Source: CAUZIR01 sp965250195 (lineage in GTDB: Bacteria; Chloroflexota; Dehalococcoidia; Lucifugimonadales; UBA2962). From it: 64,000 nt of DNA. The position numbers and the translations under genes are program-made. Shown here in pieces: positions 34,722-43,664 of this stretch. Each line of letters begins with the position of its first letter. The first letter of the stretch is position 1. The stretch covers positions 2,294,001 to 2,358,000 of the forward strand of contig OZ252295.1 in NCBI GenBank assembly GCA_965250195.1, read 5' to 3'. The notes below the pieces were generated by a model. The model saw only the letters and a list, made by a program, of their open reading frames with translations, was not told where the DNA came from and searched no databases.

Positions 34722-36116
34722 ATGAACGACATTACAGATAGCCGAATTGCAGCAGCCGAAGAGTACATGGCCGGGCGCTTCGAAGGCCTGGGAGCCCCCG
34801 GGTTGGCGGCCGGTATCGTCCGGGGCGACGAGCTGGCCTGGTCAGCGGGCTTCGGAGTCGCCGATCTTGACGCTGAGCAGGCGCCTGACAAGTTGACGAT
34901 CTCCCGGGTCGCCTCGATCACTAAGACGTTCACCGCGACGGCCCTTCTCCAGCTCCGCGACGAGGGCCTGCTCACCCTCGACGACCCGCTGGCCACCCAC
35001 ATCCCGGAGTTCGCCGGCGTGAGGGAGGCCAGCGGCCGCGTCGGGGACGTGACCCTGAGGCGAGCGCTCACCCACTATTCGGGGCTGTCGGCTGAGATCG
35101 CGTTGCTCAGCTGGGGGGCGGAGGAGTTTCCCACACGGAGGGAGGTGCTGGACGCACTGCCCCAGACCGAGGTGGTGATACCCGCCGACTCGCAGTTTAA
35201 GTACTCGAACCTAGCGTTCGGGCTGTTAGGGGAGGTGGTGACACGGCTCTCCGGTGTCGAGTATGCGGACTACGTGCGCGCCAACGTAATCGAGCCACTG
35301 GGAATGCAACACACCGCCTTCGAGCGGAAGGACCTGCCAGTCGAACGACTCTACACCGGGTACGACTCGGTCATCCCCAGCGACCCTTCGCGGACGGACC
35401 TAAGAGTCGCCGACTACCGGCACCTGAACGGGATTCTGGCGGCCGGTCAACTACAATCGACGGTGGCTGATCTGGGCCGGTGGATATCGTTCCAATTCCG
35501 CGAAGACGGGGGCGACCGCGGTGGCGCTCAGGTGCTGAGCGGACGCACCCTGGCCGAGATGCACCGCCCCCAGTACGCCGAGTCGGACTGGTCGAGTGGC
35601 CAGTGTCTCCCCTGGGCAGTGAGACGGGTAGGGGACCGAGTCTATCACGGCCATGGTGGCGGCATCCACGGCTTCGCGTCCCAGATAACGTTCAACCTGC
35701 CCAGCCGCGTCGGGGTGGTGCTGCTGGCGAACGCGTGGCCGATCGAGGGCATCTACACATTGGGTGATGAGGTGATGGAGGTGTTGCTCACCGGCTCGCC
35801 TCCAGCCGAGCTCCGGCCGCCCCAGGCCGATCTGCCGGCGATCGAGTCCGCACCGGACCGCCTCGCCCCTTACCTGGGCTCCTATATCGCCGAGCCTGGC
35901 GTGCTGGTGCGCATAGAGTTCCGCGGCGGTGAACTGTGGATGACGGCGCCGACCGTCGAGGGCCAATCGATCCACGCGCCGGCGAGCATGGAGGAGACGG
36001 GGGAGCCGGATGTGTTCCTCCTGGGCGACGGCCGAGGGGCGGGGGAGCGGGCGGTGTTCGCGTCCAATTACACCAACTTCACCCTGGGCGGCTGGCTGTA
36101 TCGGCGGCTCGATTAG
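34722..36116 (+). CDS. Serine hydrolase, beta-lactamase class C/EstB-like
   Basis: 464 residues, no signal peptide. Catalytic Ser/Lys in RVASITKTFTATALLQL (S-x-T-K), Tyr in KYSNLAFGLLGEVV (Y-x-N), and the third motif HGGGIHGF (H-x-G). The C-terminal about 90 residues (DRLAPYLGSYIAEPGVLVRI) form the small beta domain often fused to these esterases. The fold is shared by class C beta-lactamases, D,D-peptidases and esterases; a cytoplasmic esterase or D-amino-peptidase role is most likely here. AGGAAG precedes the start. Confidence 0.9.
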   Translation: MNDITDSRIAAAEEYMAGRFEGLGAPGLAAGIVRGDELAWSAGFGVADLDAEQAPDKLTISRVASITKTFTATALLQLRDEGLLTLDDPLATHIPEFAGVREASGRVGDVTLRRALTHYSGLSAEIALLSWGAEEFPTRREVLDALPQTEVVIPADSQFKYSNLAFGLLGEVVTRLSGVEYADYVRANVIEPLGMQHTAFERKDLPVERLYTGYDSVIPSDPSRTDLRVADYRHLNGILAAGQLQSTVADLGRWISFQFREDGGDRGGAQVLSGRTLAEMHRPQYAESDWSSGQCLPWAVRRVGDRVYHGHGGGIHGFASQITFNLPSRVGVVLLANAWPIEGIYTLGDEVMEVLLTGSPPAELRPPQADLPAIESAPDRLAPYLGSYIAEPGVLVRIEFRGGELWMTAPTVEGQSIHAPASMEETGEPDVFLLGDGRGAGERAVFASNYTNFTLGGWLYRRLD

Positions 36117-36148
36117 CGCCGTTAAGGCCAACCAACTTGAGAGCCGCC

Positions 36149-36550
36149 ATGACTTCAGGCCAATTTCGTTTCGCTTACTTCACTCCCGAATATGAGCCCA
36201 CCGTCACCTTTTACCGCAACGGTTTGGAGCTACCAATACTCGAGTCATGGGACCGCGGTCCAGACGACCGAGGGACGCTCTTCGGCGCCGCATCGGGCAT
36301 CATAGAGGTTCTGGCACTGCCCCAGGACGACCGGCCCTCTCACCTCTTCGACGACAGACGCCCGCAGGGTGCGTTCATGGTCATGGAGGTGGACGACGTC
36401 GAGCGAATGTATCGGCGAGCGGTCGAGAAGCGACTCCCGATCGTCCAAGAACTGACGAACCAGGAGTGGGGTCACCGAAGCTTCTGCGTGACCGAGCCGA
36501 ACGGCCTCACTCTCTATTTTTTCAACGAGATCTCGGCGAAGCACGATTGA
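36149..36550 (+). CDS. VOC-superfamily (glyoxalase-like) protein
   Basis: 133 residues from ATG 36149; longer readings start inside the previous gene. Two beta-alpha-beta-beta-beta units: FAYFTPEYEPTVTFYRNGLE and MVMEVDDVERMYRRAVEKRL, ending WGHRSFCVTEPNGLTLYFF. A metal-ligand Glu (IIEVLAL) and C-terminal His/Glu positions are retained. This fold covers glyoxalases, dioxygenases and resistance proteins; nothing in the neighbourhood specifies the substrate. It lies 33 bp after the serine hydrolase stop and is probably in its transcript. Confidence 0.82.
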   Translation: MTSGQFRFAYFTPEYEPTVTFYRNGLELPILESWDRGPDDRGTLFGAASGIIEVLALPQDDRPSHLFDDRRPQGAFMVMEVDDVERMYRRAVEKRLPIVQELTNQEWGHRSFCVTEPNGLTLYFFNEISAKHD

Positions 36551-36559
36551 CCGGAGCGA

Positions 36560-37414
36560 TCACCCCCAGGCATCGAAGACGGCTTTAGAGATGCGGCCGA
36601 TCGTGCGGCTACCCTCGTGTGGGCACAGCAGCATGCTCGGGTCCTTGCTGTCGGCGGTCATCACGGTGATCACGTAGCGTGTGCCCGGCGTCGTGATTAG
36701 CCCGGCGTCGCAGCGGGCATGCAGCCCTGCCCCAAGCTTGTTATACAACCTGACCTCAGGGGTCCCACTGAGTTCGGCGACATACGGGTTCAGCGGGAGA
36801 TAACGACCGAGCCACTCGATGTGCTGGCAACGGCCCATGATGTCCAACATTTGGGCGGAGGCGGCCTCGGACACCAGTTCTCCCGTCGCCATGAGGGCCA
36901 CTAAACCAGTGAAGTCCCGGGACGAGCACTCCGAATAGGCCTCGACTCCCTTTCCTTCTTGCTCGAAGTCTTTGAACATGTCCGGGCCCAAGTCGGAGTT
37001 GAAGGAGTACTCCTCCAGGCCCAGTGACCGCATCCGCTCGTTAACGCGCGGTATGCCGAGCATATTTCCGAGTAGCCAGGTACAAGTGTTGTCGCTGACT
37101 ACGACCATCATCATGCAGATGTCCTTGACCGTCATCTCGAACGGAGTTTCAAGTTCTCGGAACACGCCGGTCCCTCCGCGCAGGTCAGATTCGTTTACGA
37201 TGACCTTGTCAGCCAGCGCCAGCTGTCCATCTTCGACTCGGTAGAATAGCTCGGCCATTACGCCGAGTTTGATCGTGCTCAGCGCCGGGAACACCTCCGC
37301 CTCCCTGAAGTCCAATCGCTCCCCCGTGGTGAGGTTGTTGGCCGAGATACTTACCCTGCCAGAAAAATCCTTGGCGATCTTTTCTACTCGGGAAATCAAT
37401 GTCGATGTAACCAT
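36560..37414 (-). CDS. Class A beta-lactamase-like serine hydrolase
   Basis: 284 residues, start after a good AGGAGG. S-x-x-K box in FPALSTIKLGVMAELFY, S-D-N box in VVVSDNTCTWLLGNMLG; the third box, usually K-T-G or K-S-G, reads YNKLGAGLHARCDAGLI, and the omega-loop Glu (E166) is not evident in FNSDLGPDMFKDFEQEGK. Without a signal peptide and with K-L-G, it is more likely a peptidase or esterase of the Beta-lactamase2 family than a resistance enzyme. It converges on the VOC gene with a 9-bp gap. Confidence 0.85.
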   Translation of the reverse strand: MVTSTLISRVEKIAKDFSGRVSISANNLTTGERLDFREAEVFPALSTIKLGVMAELFYRVEDGQLALADKVIVNESDLRGGTGVFRELETPFEMTVKDICMMMVVVSDNTCTWLLGNMLGIPRVNERMRSLGLEEYSFNSDLGPDMFKDFEQEGKGVEAYSECSSRDFTGLVALMATGELVSEAASAQMLDIMGRCQHIEWLGRYLPLNPYVAELSGTPEVRLYNKLGAGLHARCDAGLITTPGTRYVITVMTADSKDPSMLLCPHEGSRTIGRISKAVFDAWG

Positions 37415-37557
37415 GGCAGGAACCTCCTAGGTAACAAAGTTCTTCCGGATCGGGGTCGGGTCATGCGCCATTGAACGAATGTTAGATCTGAACGACGATG
37501 GCAAACAGGAGTGTCGGTCACGACGACTGGCCGTGGACCGTCGGATGCTACGGGAAT

Positions 37558-38772
37558 CTAACCCACGACGTCCCGGAACACCCGCAGGTAATTCAAGCCG
37601 AGCAACTTCCGCAACTCGTCCTCGTTGAATCCCCGCGCCGCAAGCGCGACCGTCAGGTTGGGCCAATCCCGGAAGTCGTTGAATCCGACGATGTGATAGT
37701 CGTCTGTTATTCGATGCTCCTCCATTCTGAACCCAGAGTAGTTGACGGAGCTGGGCCACAGAGGAGCGAGGGTGTCGTCGGGCATACCGGCGGGCCACTC
37801 GATCATCGAGTCGGTGCCAGGACCGGGCCCAGCCTTGTCCGTGCCCACCCCGACGTGGTCTATCCCCATTACGTCAACCAGGTGCGCGACATGGTCTACG
37901 AAGTCTTCCAGGGTCGCCTCGTTCGTTGCCTGGATGAAGCCGGGGACCACGACCACTCCGAAGAAGCCCCCCTTGTCCGCCACAGCCTTGGCTAGGTCGT
38001 CGGCTTTGCCCCGGTCGTGGTAACAGACGGCCGAACTCGTGGAGTGCGACACGACGATGGGGGCAGATGATTCCCCTAGGGCATCCCAGCCTATCTGTTC
38101 ACTGCAATGGCTGACATCGACGATTATGCCCAGGATGTTCAGCCGGTCCACCACCGCTCTCCCAAAGTAGGTCAGCCCGCTTTTGTGGACCTCGGTGCAT
38201 CCCTCTCCGACCATCGTCCCTATGTTGTATGTGAGCTGGCACATTCGAAGGCCCAAGTTGTGAAACAGGTCGATGCGCTCGAGCTTGTCGCTAAACGCCG
38301 TCGTGTTCTGAAAGTCGATGACCAGGCCGAACTTTTTCTCTGTGTGCGCCCGTTCAATGTCGTCGGCTTTGAGCACGAGCAGCATCCTGTCGTCCAGGGC
38401 GTCGACGATGGACCTGGCCTGAGCTATTCCCGTGACGGACGTCTCGAAGGCCTGGTCGATCGGGCCCGGCCCGGCGTAGGTCCCGCAGGCCACGTCGACC
38501 CCCGAGGCCACCCAGAAGTCCAGGTACTGCTCCCGCGCCTCGACCGAGGTCTGTATCTCGCGAGCAGCCATGGCGTCCAGCAGCACCTTCGCCTGCCCTC
38601 TCGTCATCCCCCGTTCGTGGTACTCACCGAGGGCGGCGCGCATGTTGTCCGTGAACAGAAATCCCGAGGTCGCCGGGGGCTGTTGGCTGTCGATGACAAG
38701 CGCCTCTCGGTGAAGCTGTCTGGCTTCGTCGGCACTGAGGGTCGGAGTCCTTACCTTTTCTCTTGCGTCCAT
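37558..38772 (-). CDS. Membrane dipeptidase family (M19) zinc peptidase
   Basis: 404 residues, start after AAAGGAGG. Family features: ALVIDSQQP (metal-binding position where most relatives have D-G/T-H-x-D; here Asp but the second metal His is replaced by Gln-Gln), Glu in the middle (CTEVHKSG), VDVSHCSEQIG and PIVVSHSTSSAVC with two metal-ligand His, and YVDHV-like HLVDVMGIDHVGVGTD at the end. Renal-dipeptidase relatives cleave dipeptides, including L-D and D-containing ones. The altered first metal motif is unusual and could lower or change activity. It lies 143 bp upstream of the serine hydrolase gene on the same strand's far side. Confidence 0.85.
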   Translation of the reverse strand: MDAREKVRTPTLSADEARQLHREALVIDSQQPPATSGFLFTDNMRAALGEYHERGMTRGQAKVLLDAMAAREIQTSVEAREQYLDFWVASGVDVACGTYAGPGPIDQAFETSVTGIAQARSIVDALDDRMLLVLKADDIERAHTEKKFGLVIDFQNTTAFSDKLERIDLFHNLGLRMCQLTYNIGTMVGEGCTEVHKSGLTYFGRAVVDRLNILGIIVDVSHCSEQIGWDALGESSAPIVVSHSTSSAVCYHDRGKADDLAKAVADKGGFFGVVVVPGFIQATNEATLEDFVDHVAHLVDVMGIDHVGVGTDKAGPGPGTDSMIEWPAGMPDDTLAPLWPSSVNYSGFRMEEHRITDDYHIVGFNDFRDWPNLTVALAARGFNEDELRKLLGLNYLRVFRDVVG

Positions 38773-39340
38773 GTGTTGCCTCCTTTACTGACTCCGCATT
38801 GATGACTTCAAGCCATAACCGTGGGCCAGGGGCATGAATACAGCTCGTTCCGGCCATTATGCGCGAGTGTCTAACCCACGGATATAGGCCGTATCCCTAA
38901 AGCACAACAGCCTTCGATAGTCTCGGTAGTGGGTTGAGTGCGAGGTCGCCTTCATTGGTCCCCGCTCCGGCACTGCCGACGGTACCGAGAAAGAGGCGAA
39001 AAAGAGGCAACAGGCTAGAAACCTGGGTCTGCATTAATCTTCCTCCTCATTCGAACTCGGCAGCATCCCGAGCCTGGTCCCAGATGACGTCGAAGACGGT
39101 CAATATTTCATCGACGAATCTGACATCACCCTCGCGATCGGCCCAGACGTGGATCGCTCAACTTTCATCGACTATACGATGATAGTATTCCCGACCACAG
39201 TTTTGGGCAGGAATCACGAAATCGTCCAAACGCGGGTAGGCATTCTCAACGTCGAGAAACCGCCCGAATTGATCGCGGATATCACTGACTAACATTCTGT
39301 TTGGTGATTGGATATAGGACGGAAGGATATTTAAGCTGCG
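38773..39340. other. Intergenic region with one disrupted small frame
   Basis: 568 bp between divergent genes. The only coding-like content is the interrupted minus-strand frame at 39047-39295. Nothing else is recognised between 38773 and 39046. Confidence 0.5.
39047..39295 (-). pseudogene. Short frame interrupted by TGA, unknown
   Basis: ATG 39295 reads MLVSDIRDQFGRFLDVENAY, then RREYYHRIVDES-like sequence (CGREYYHRIVDES), TGA at 39158-39160, and in the same frame AIHVWADREGDVRFVDEILT, VFDVIWDQARDAAEFE and a final TGA. The joined 82-residue product looks coherent and a Trp codon (TGG) would fit the stop. I cannot assign a family. It could also be a chance frame. Confidence 0.3.
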
Positions 39341-40249
39341 ATGAAGCTGGTCTTTATCGGACTGTTTGTCACCATCGTTGTTTCGTGCGGTTGGCCGGGT
39401 GGCGAGATTGCAGAGCGGACCCGGCCAGACCAGCACGAACTCGTGGAAGGGCCAACGACTGCCAACGGTTACCAGGCCATCCTCGGCACTGACGACCTTG
39501 CGCCTGGACGCCATCGCCTCGGATTTGTCCTCATCTCGCCCTTCGGGGTGGTCAAAGAGCCAGTGGTATCCGTCGTCCTGTATTCGGGTGAACCCGGCAC
39601 TGAGCGGGAAGTCGAACCGCCGTTTGACGCCACTTACCAACCCTGGCCCATCGGCTCCCGTGGGTTGTACACGGCGTTCGTCGACTTCGATGTCTCGGGA
39701 CCCCACAGGCTGGAGATTACTGCACCTGTAAGGGAGGACGGCGGTAACGAGATCGTCGAATTGGCGTTTGAGGTCGGGGAAGCGACCTCGGCCCCGGGCG
39801 TGGGCGACGAGGCGATTCGCAGCGTCACCAAGACCGTGGACGACGTAGAGGGACCGGCCGAGCTAACGACTGGGTCCCTGTACACGCCGGACCTGTACCT
39901 GGTCACCCTGGCTGACGCCATCTCGGACAACAAGCCGGTGGTAGTGGTGTTCGCCAGCCCCGCCTTCTGCATCAACGCGGTCTGCGGCCCGCAGGTGGAG
40001 GTCTTGAGTGAACTGCAGGCGACTTACGGGCGCAGGGCCACTTTCGTGCATGTGGACATCTATGAGAACCCGCACGCGATTCAAGGCGACCTGAGTCAGT
40101 CTGTCATATCCCCGGCGGTCTGGGAATGGAGCCTGCCCAGCAACGAGTGGACCTTTGTCATCGACGGCGACGGCAAGGTGTCCGCCCGCTTTGAGGCGTT
40201 CGCCACGTTCTCCGAAATCGAGCAGGAGCTGTCCAAACTTCTTCCTTAA
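39341..40249 (+). CDS. Thioredoxin-fold lipoprotein
   Basis: 302 residues. Signal peptide and lipobox (VTIVVSCGW), a beta-rich N-terminal region (about 35-150) and a thioredoxin-like domain from about residue 195: KPVVVVFASPAFCINAVCGP with a C-x4-C pair in place of C-x2-C, VEVLSELQATYG, FVHVDIYENP, and the cis-Pro region LPSNEWTFVIDGDGKV. The wide Cys spacing is also seen in some Chloroflexota and archaeal thiol proteins; it suggests thiol-disulfide exchange or metal delivery outside the cell. Single-gene unit. Confidence 0.8.
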   Translation: MKLVFIGLFVTIVVSCGWPGGEIAERTRPDQHELVEGPTTANGYQAILGTDDLAPGRHRLGFVLISPFGVVKEPVVSVVLYSGEPGTEREVEPPFDATYQPWPIGSRGLYTAFVDFDVSGPHRLEITAPVREDGGNEIVELAFEVGEATSAPGVGDEAIRSVTKTVDDVEGPAELTTGSLYTPDLYLVTLADAISDNKPVVVVFASPAFCINAVCGPQVEVLSELQATYGRRATFVHVDIYENPHAIQGDLSQSVISPAVWEWSLPSNEWTFVIDGDGKVSARFEAFATFSEIEQELSKLLP

Positions 40250-40298
40250 AACCTTCGGCGAAGTCCGGTCGAGGGCGTTGCGAATTCGAGTTTGTGAT

Positions 40299-40607
40299 CT
40301 AGACGGTGTGGGGTGCGAGCGTTGACGATTTCCTCCGGCGCTGAGTTGGTACTTCCTCGATAGCTGATCCCAGTTTCTCTTTGATTTCCTCCAGGAAATC
40401 TGCCGAGAGAACTCATTCGAGGTAGTCAGGGGCAGTGCCGTGACCCTTAGGTATTCGCTTACCCTGATACTTGCCGAAGTTGACGGTCACCTGTCCGGCG
40501 ACCACCAGGGTCGAGCCGACGGGCTTGGCCCCAAGATGCCGTGGGTAAGATCCAATGGGTCCAGTTGGGGTCGTATAAAATTCGGCCAAGAACAACCATA
40601 CTTGCAC
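40299..40607 (-). pseudogene. DUF3820-like protein interrupted by TGA
   Basis: The frame contains VTVNFGKYQGKRIPKGHG and APDYLE, then TGA (40413-40415), and in the same frame VLSADFLEEIKEKLGSAIEE ending at TAG 40299-40301. DUF3820 proteins have FGKYKGKxxxEIPxxYLxW(L/V)Lxx(D/E)FL, so the TGA replaces the conserved Trp (TGG). The rest of the domain is intact. The true start is unclear; the first 30 codons are not family-like. It converges with nothing and stands alone in 370 bp of otherwise empty DNA. Confidence 0.6.
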
Positions 40608-40622
40608 CCTAGGGGGAGTTAA

Positions 40623-41078
40623 ATGCCGGCATTAACCAAGCCAGAGATTGAAAAGTTCTTGAGCACTGGCGCAAACACATTGAAACTGGCGACTTTGTCA
40701 CCCGATGGCTACCCCTACGTGATCCCGCTCTGGTTCTGGTACGAGAACAACAAGTTGATGCTCGGTGCACGGCGCCAGAACGAGTGGCTCAAACACATCG
40801 AGGCCAACAGCAAGGTCGGCGTCTGTATTGACACGCCGCCGCCCGGCCCGCGGGTGCTGATCAAGGGAACGGCCTCGATCTTGGACAGGAGTTGGATCGG
40901 TGACTGGGAGCCGCATGCAATCCGCTACACAGGCCAGGAAGCAGGCCATGCCTACTATGAGAAGACAAAGGCAATTCCGAGGGTCCTTGTCGCAATTGAA
41001 CCGAAAACAATTGTGTCGTGGACGGGGTCGGACTGGCACCCCAAATACTACGAAGATTTCGGAAGGCCTACCGACTGA
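40623..41078 (+). CDS. Pyridoxamine 5'-phosphate oxidase-family protein
   Basis: 151 residues, preceded by GGGGGAG. The split-barrel FMN-binding fold is shown by KLATLSPDGYPYVIPLWFWY, KLMLGARRQNEWLKHIEANS and VGVCIDTPPPGPRVLIKGTA. Such small members (F420- or FMN-dependent) reduce or oxidise unknown substrates or degrade haem; there is too little to choose. Intact and isolated between two disrupted genes. Confidence 0.88.
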   Translation: MPALTKPEIEKFLSTGANTLKLATLSPDGYPYVIPLWFWYENNKLMLGARRQNEWLKHIEANSKVGVCIDTPPPGPRVLIKGTASILDRSWIGDWEPHAIRYTGQEAGHAYYEKTKAIPRVLVAIEPKTIVSWTGSDWHPKYYEDFGRPTD

Positions 41079-41229
41079 CCGTTCGCCGAAAGGGCGGCCT
41101 TTCTGGCCAAAAAGAAGTCCTTTGGGATGGCCTTAAATCGGGGTCCGGGTAGGTTTGTCCGTAGACCCGCCCTTTTGGAGCCCCTGAACCCCTTACCGGG
41201 GTAACGGCCCGCTAATGAACACTGGGGAT

Positions 41230-41442
41230 TCAGGCGAAGGTCAGGGCGCGCCGGGGGTTGCGTACCGGTAGGGCGTCGATCTGGTCGGCGGTGAAACCCC
41301 GACGCCGCATTCGGGGCTCGATATCGTCCAGAATGTGGGCGATGCCCTTGCCCCCGTACTTGGTGAGTTGGTGTTTGAAGTTGGCGTCGTGCGAAATGAC
41401 GACCTGGTCGCCGAACAATGATCTTGGTTTCAGGTCCGGCAC
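41230..41442 (-). pseudogene. Phosphotriesterase-family C-terminal fragment
   Basis: About 60 residues: FGDQVVISHDANFKHQLTKY, GGKGIAHILDDIEPRMRRRG, and DALPVRNPRRALTF match the last sixth of the phosphotriesterase family, including the metal-binding Asp of SHD. Upstream in another frame (41443-41623) lie about 55 codons reading NWRSWQKGWSIRFPINWEVV, which look like a different, PsbP/DUF1795-type exported domain. So two broken genes appear to be joined here. The full-length paralogue is at 14166-15218. Confidence 0.7.
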
Positions 41443-41656
41443 CGAATCCCGACTCGATGATGGTTAGCTCGTGGGTACTTGAAGTTTCCTCCGAGCTAAC
41501 CACCTCCCAGTTGATCGGAAAACGGATGGACCAGCCCTTCTGCCAACTCCGCCAGTTCACCAAAGGCTTAAGCGGGTCGAGCGGGAAGACTGTAGTGTCA
41601 CCGAACCAGATGAATGTTTCCATGGCCTTCGTCAGGTCATGCGTCTCTGGACGATT

Positions 41657-43033
41657 CTAGCGTGCGAGCGCTCCCATCGGGTCCCATGGGGGCAGGACTA
41701 TGGGGTCGGCGTCGAACGCCTGCTGCAGTTCCGCCGGCAGATAACTCTTCGGCGTGGCGATCTCGTACATATACTCGTCGAACCACGAGTCGTTCATCTG
41801 GTAGAAACCCTTGTCTCCAACAGAGTCGCCCTCGCTATTCTCCACCCGCCAGTGTCGTGGTTCCCCGTCGACGACGTCCAGACCGGTAAAGAGCATGGCG
41901 TGGGTCATCTGGCTCTGACCGAATTCGAGTCTCGACGCCTTATCCAGGGAAAACTCGGACTGATATACGCCAGGGTAGTTGAAGAGCTCAGCGTCCCACA
42001 GACCGAGGTCTCGGTGTGACTGCTTACCGGTGTCGCAGCCCATCCAGACCGGCTGATTCTCGGTAAGCAATCGCTGAGTGATCCCTTTCATGAGGTCGAC
42101 GTCGATGTTCAGATACTTTACCGGCGCGCTGCCGACGACGTTGCCGAGGTAGCCGATCGTGAAGGTGCGCCCGATGGGGCTGGTCTTCCTGGGATCGTTG
42201 ACGAGGCATACGTACTCGTCGTAAGGAGTCGAGATATACTTTTTGGCGAACTCCAACGGCGTAATGCCGAGGTCACGATGGAACTGTCCATCGTTGTCTT
42301 TCCATTGGAAGTTAAAGTTGGTCGGGGGGGTGCCCAGATGGATGCGAAGCACTCGGTGGACCACGTTTAGGGCTTGGCGTTTGATTCCCCGCATCTCGTC
42401 GATTCCGGCCTCGGCGGCATAAAGGTCACGAATCTGCTTGGCCCCTTGCCTCAGCTGATAGTAGAGGATCGAGTTCATGCGCATCGTGTTGCCTGAGCTC
42501 TCGGTTTCCGGCATCGCGGCCTTGGGAACGACGCCGTGCTTCTTGACGAGATTGACGAACATGTCCCACTGGCCGGCGTCCGGGGTAGGGGCGTCGAGCA
42601 GCCACGATACGACGCGGTCGTCGGCGGGTCTGTCGGCCGTCTCGATGATGGCCTCAAGGAAGAAATTGGAGCGCTCCAGCTTGTCCCAGTACATCATGTA
42701 GTTCTGGCTGAACTCGAACTCCTTGACGTTCATCACTTTCATGGTGTCGACACGGAGAAGGTTGAGTCCTGCGAACAACCAGCAGCGACCCGACTGCTTC
42801 TGGTTCGTGGGCGACCAGTCGTCGATTACCTGTGAGTATGTGTGCGTCGCGCCGGTGACGAGCTCTCGGTCGAGGGCGATATCGTTGACGTCGTGCTGCG
42901 TCACCGCGTTCTGCATCAGGCGATGCGAAGGGGTCGACTCGAAGTCGCTCTCCATGTGTCTGATATCGTCGGCGGAGAGCGGGTCCAGTCGGCCGTCGGC
43001 CTCGTCAGGAATTGTGTCACCTCTGATTGCCAT
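41657..43033 (-). CDS. pepC: Aminopeptidase C (bleomycin-hydrolase type cysteine peptidase)
   Basis: 458 residues from ATG 43033, which has GAGGAG upstream; the longer frame from 43117 is not needed. Papain-fold peptidase C1B: catalytic Cys in NQKQSGRCWLFAGLNLLR, His in MTHAMLFTGLD and Asn in WRVENSEGDSVGDKGFY. EFSQNYMMYWDKLERSNFFL is another family signature. The cytoplasmic hexamer trims peptides from the N-terminus. The C-terminal residues DPIVLPPWDPMGALA replace the usual short tail that limits exopeptidase activity. It fits the peptide-scavenging theme of the window. Confidence 0.95.
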   Translation of the reverse strand: MAIRGDTIPDEADGRLDPLSADDIRHMESDFESTPSHRLMQNAVTQHDVNDIALDRELVTGATHTYSQVIDDWSPTNQKQSGRCWLFAGLNLLRVDTMKVMNVKEFEFSQNYMMYWDKLERSNFFLEAIIETADRPADDRVVSWLLDAPTPDAGQWDMFVNLVKKHGVVPKAAMPETESSGNTMRMNSILYYQLRQGAKQIRDLYAAEAGIDEMRGIKRQALNVVHRVLRIHLGTPPTNFNFQWKDNDGQFHRDLGITPLEFAKKYISTPYDEYVCLVNDPRKTSPIGRTFTIGYLGNVVGSAPVKYLNIDVDLMKGITQRLLTENQPVWMGCDTGKQSHRDLGLWDAELFNYPGVYQSEFSLDKASRLEFGQSQMTHAMLFTGLDVVDGEPRHWRVENSEGDSVGDKGFYQMNDSWFDEYMYEIATPKSYLPAELQQAFDADPIVLPPWDPMGALAR

Positions 43034-43664
43034 GTAGAAGCTCCTCAGGTCGTATTTTGTTCCGGTGGCGAATGGGTCGGTCCGGATAAGTAACCCGACT
43101 CTTGGCCATTTTGACACCAGGTGGCAATCATAAAGGAGTCCTTATTGAAAGGCCCCACTTAAAGCTGTGACAGGTTTAGCCGGCGACACGCCATTTAGGA
43201 TCCGCGCCGTAACTCAGTTCCGTGCGGGCAGCCACATCGCCTCTAAGAGGGGCCGCCCGGGCTCAACCGGCGAGCCTGCTGAGCCTCAACCGTTAGAACT
43301 GCCGAACAATTGCCGCACAAAACCCCGGCAGGTCCCAAAGAACGGCGATCAAACTCCACACCACGGTCGGCCGTGGGCCAATAATGGCCCCGGCACTTCG
43401 GTCGGGGCGGTTGGTTCGACTCCCTCCTTCGGCACCGTCTACAGACATCCGACTGAGCAATATCGCTCAGTGTCCGGTTCCATTAGAAAGTCAGGAAATG
43501 CCCTCTAACGCCTCCTAACCTCCATTTTGGGTTTTAGTCACCCGGACCCAGAGACTCGCCCCACGCTTTTGCAATAAGAGCCATGGCGGCGTTGGGTGTG
43601 TAGGGACGAAGGGGGTAAGATTCTTATCGAGCCCTCGCCCCGGTGAAAATCTAGGAGTAAAGGT
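43034..43664. other. Gene-free stretch with small hairpins
   Basis: 630 bp, no coding frame that I trust. A small hairpin ACTGAGC/GCTCAGT (43452-43471), a GC-rich CCCCG...CGGGG hairpin at about 43391-43410 and, just after it, GGTTCGACTCCC and CTTCGGCACC (about 43410-43434), which resemble a tRNA T-loop and acceptor end without a matching 5' half. Right end carries the AGGAG of the cupin gene. Confidence 0.45.

Noticed and set aside
36560..37414. Antibiotic-resistance beta-lactamase
   Set aside because: No signal peptide, K-L-G instead of K-T/S-G and no clear catalytic Glu; resistance cannot be claimed.
40413..40415. In-frame TGA as selenocysteine or tryptophan codon in the DUF3820-like frame
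   Set aside because: The family has Trp here, not Cys/Sec; TGA ends many intact genes in the window (for example the primase and cupin genes), so neither recoding is supported.
43408..43434. tRNA gene near GGTTCGACTCCC and CTTCGGCACC
   Set aside because: No acceptor or D-arm partner in the preceding 90 bases; kept only as a remark in the gap entry.
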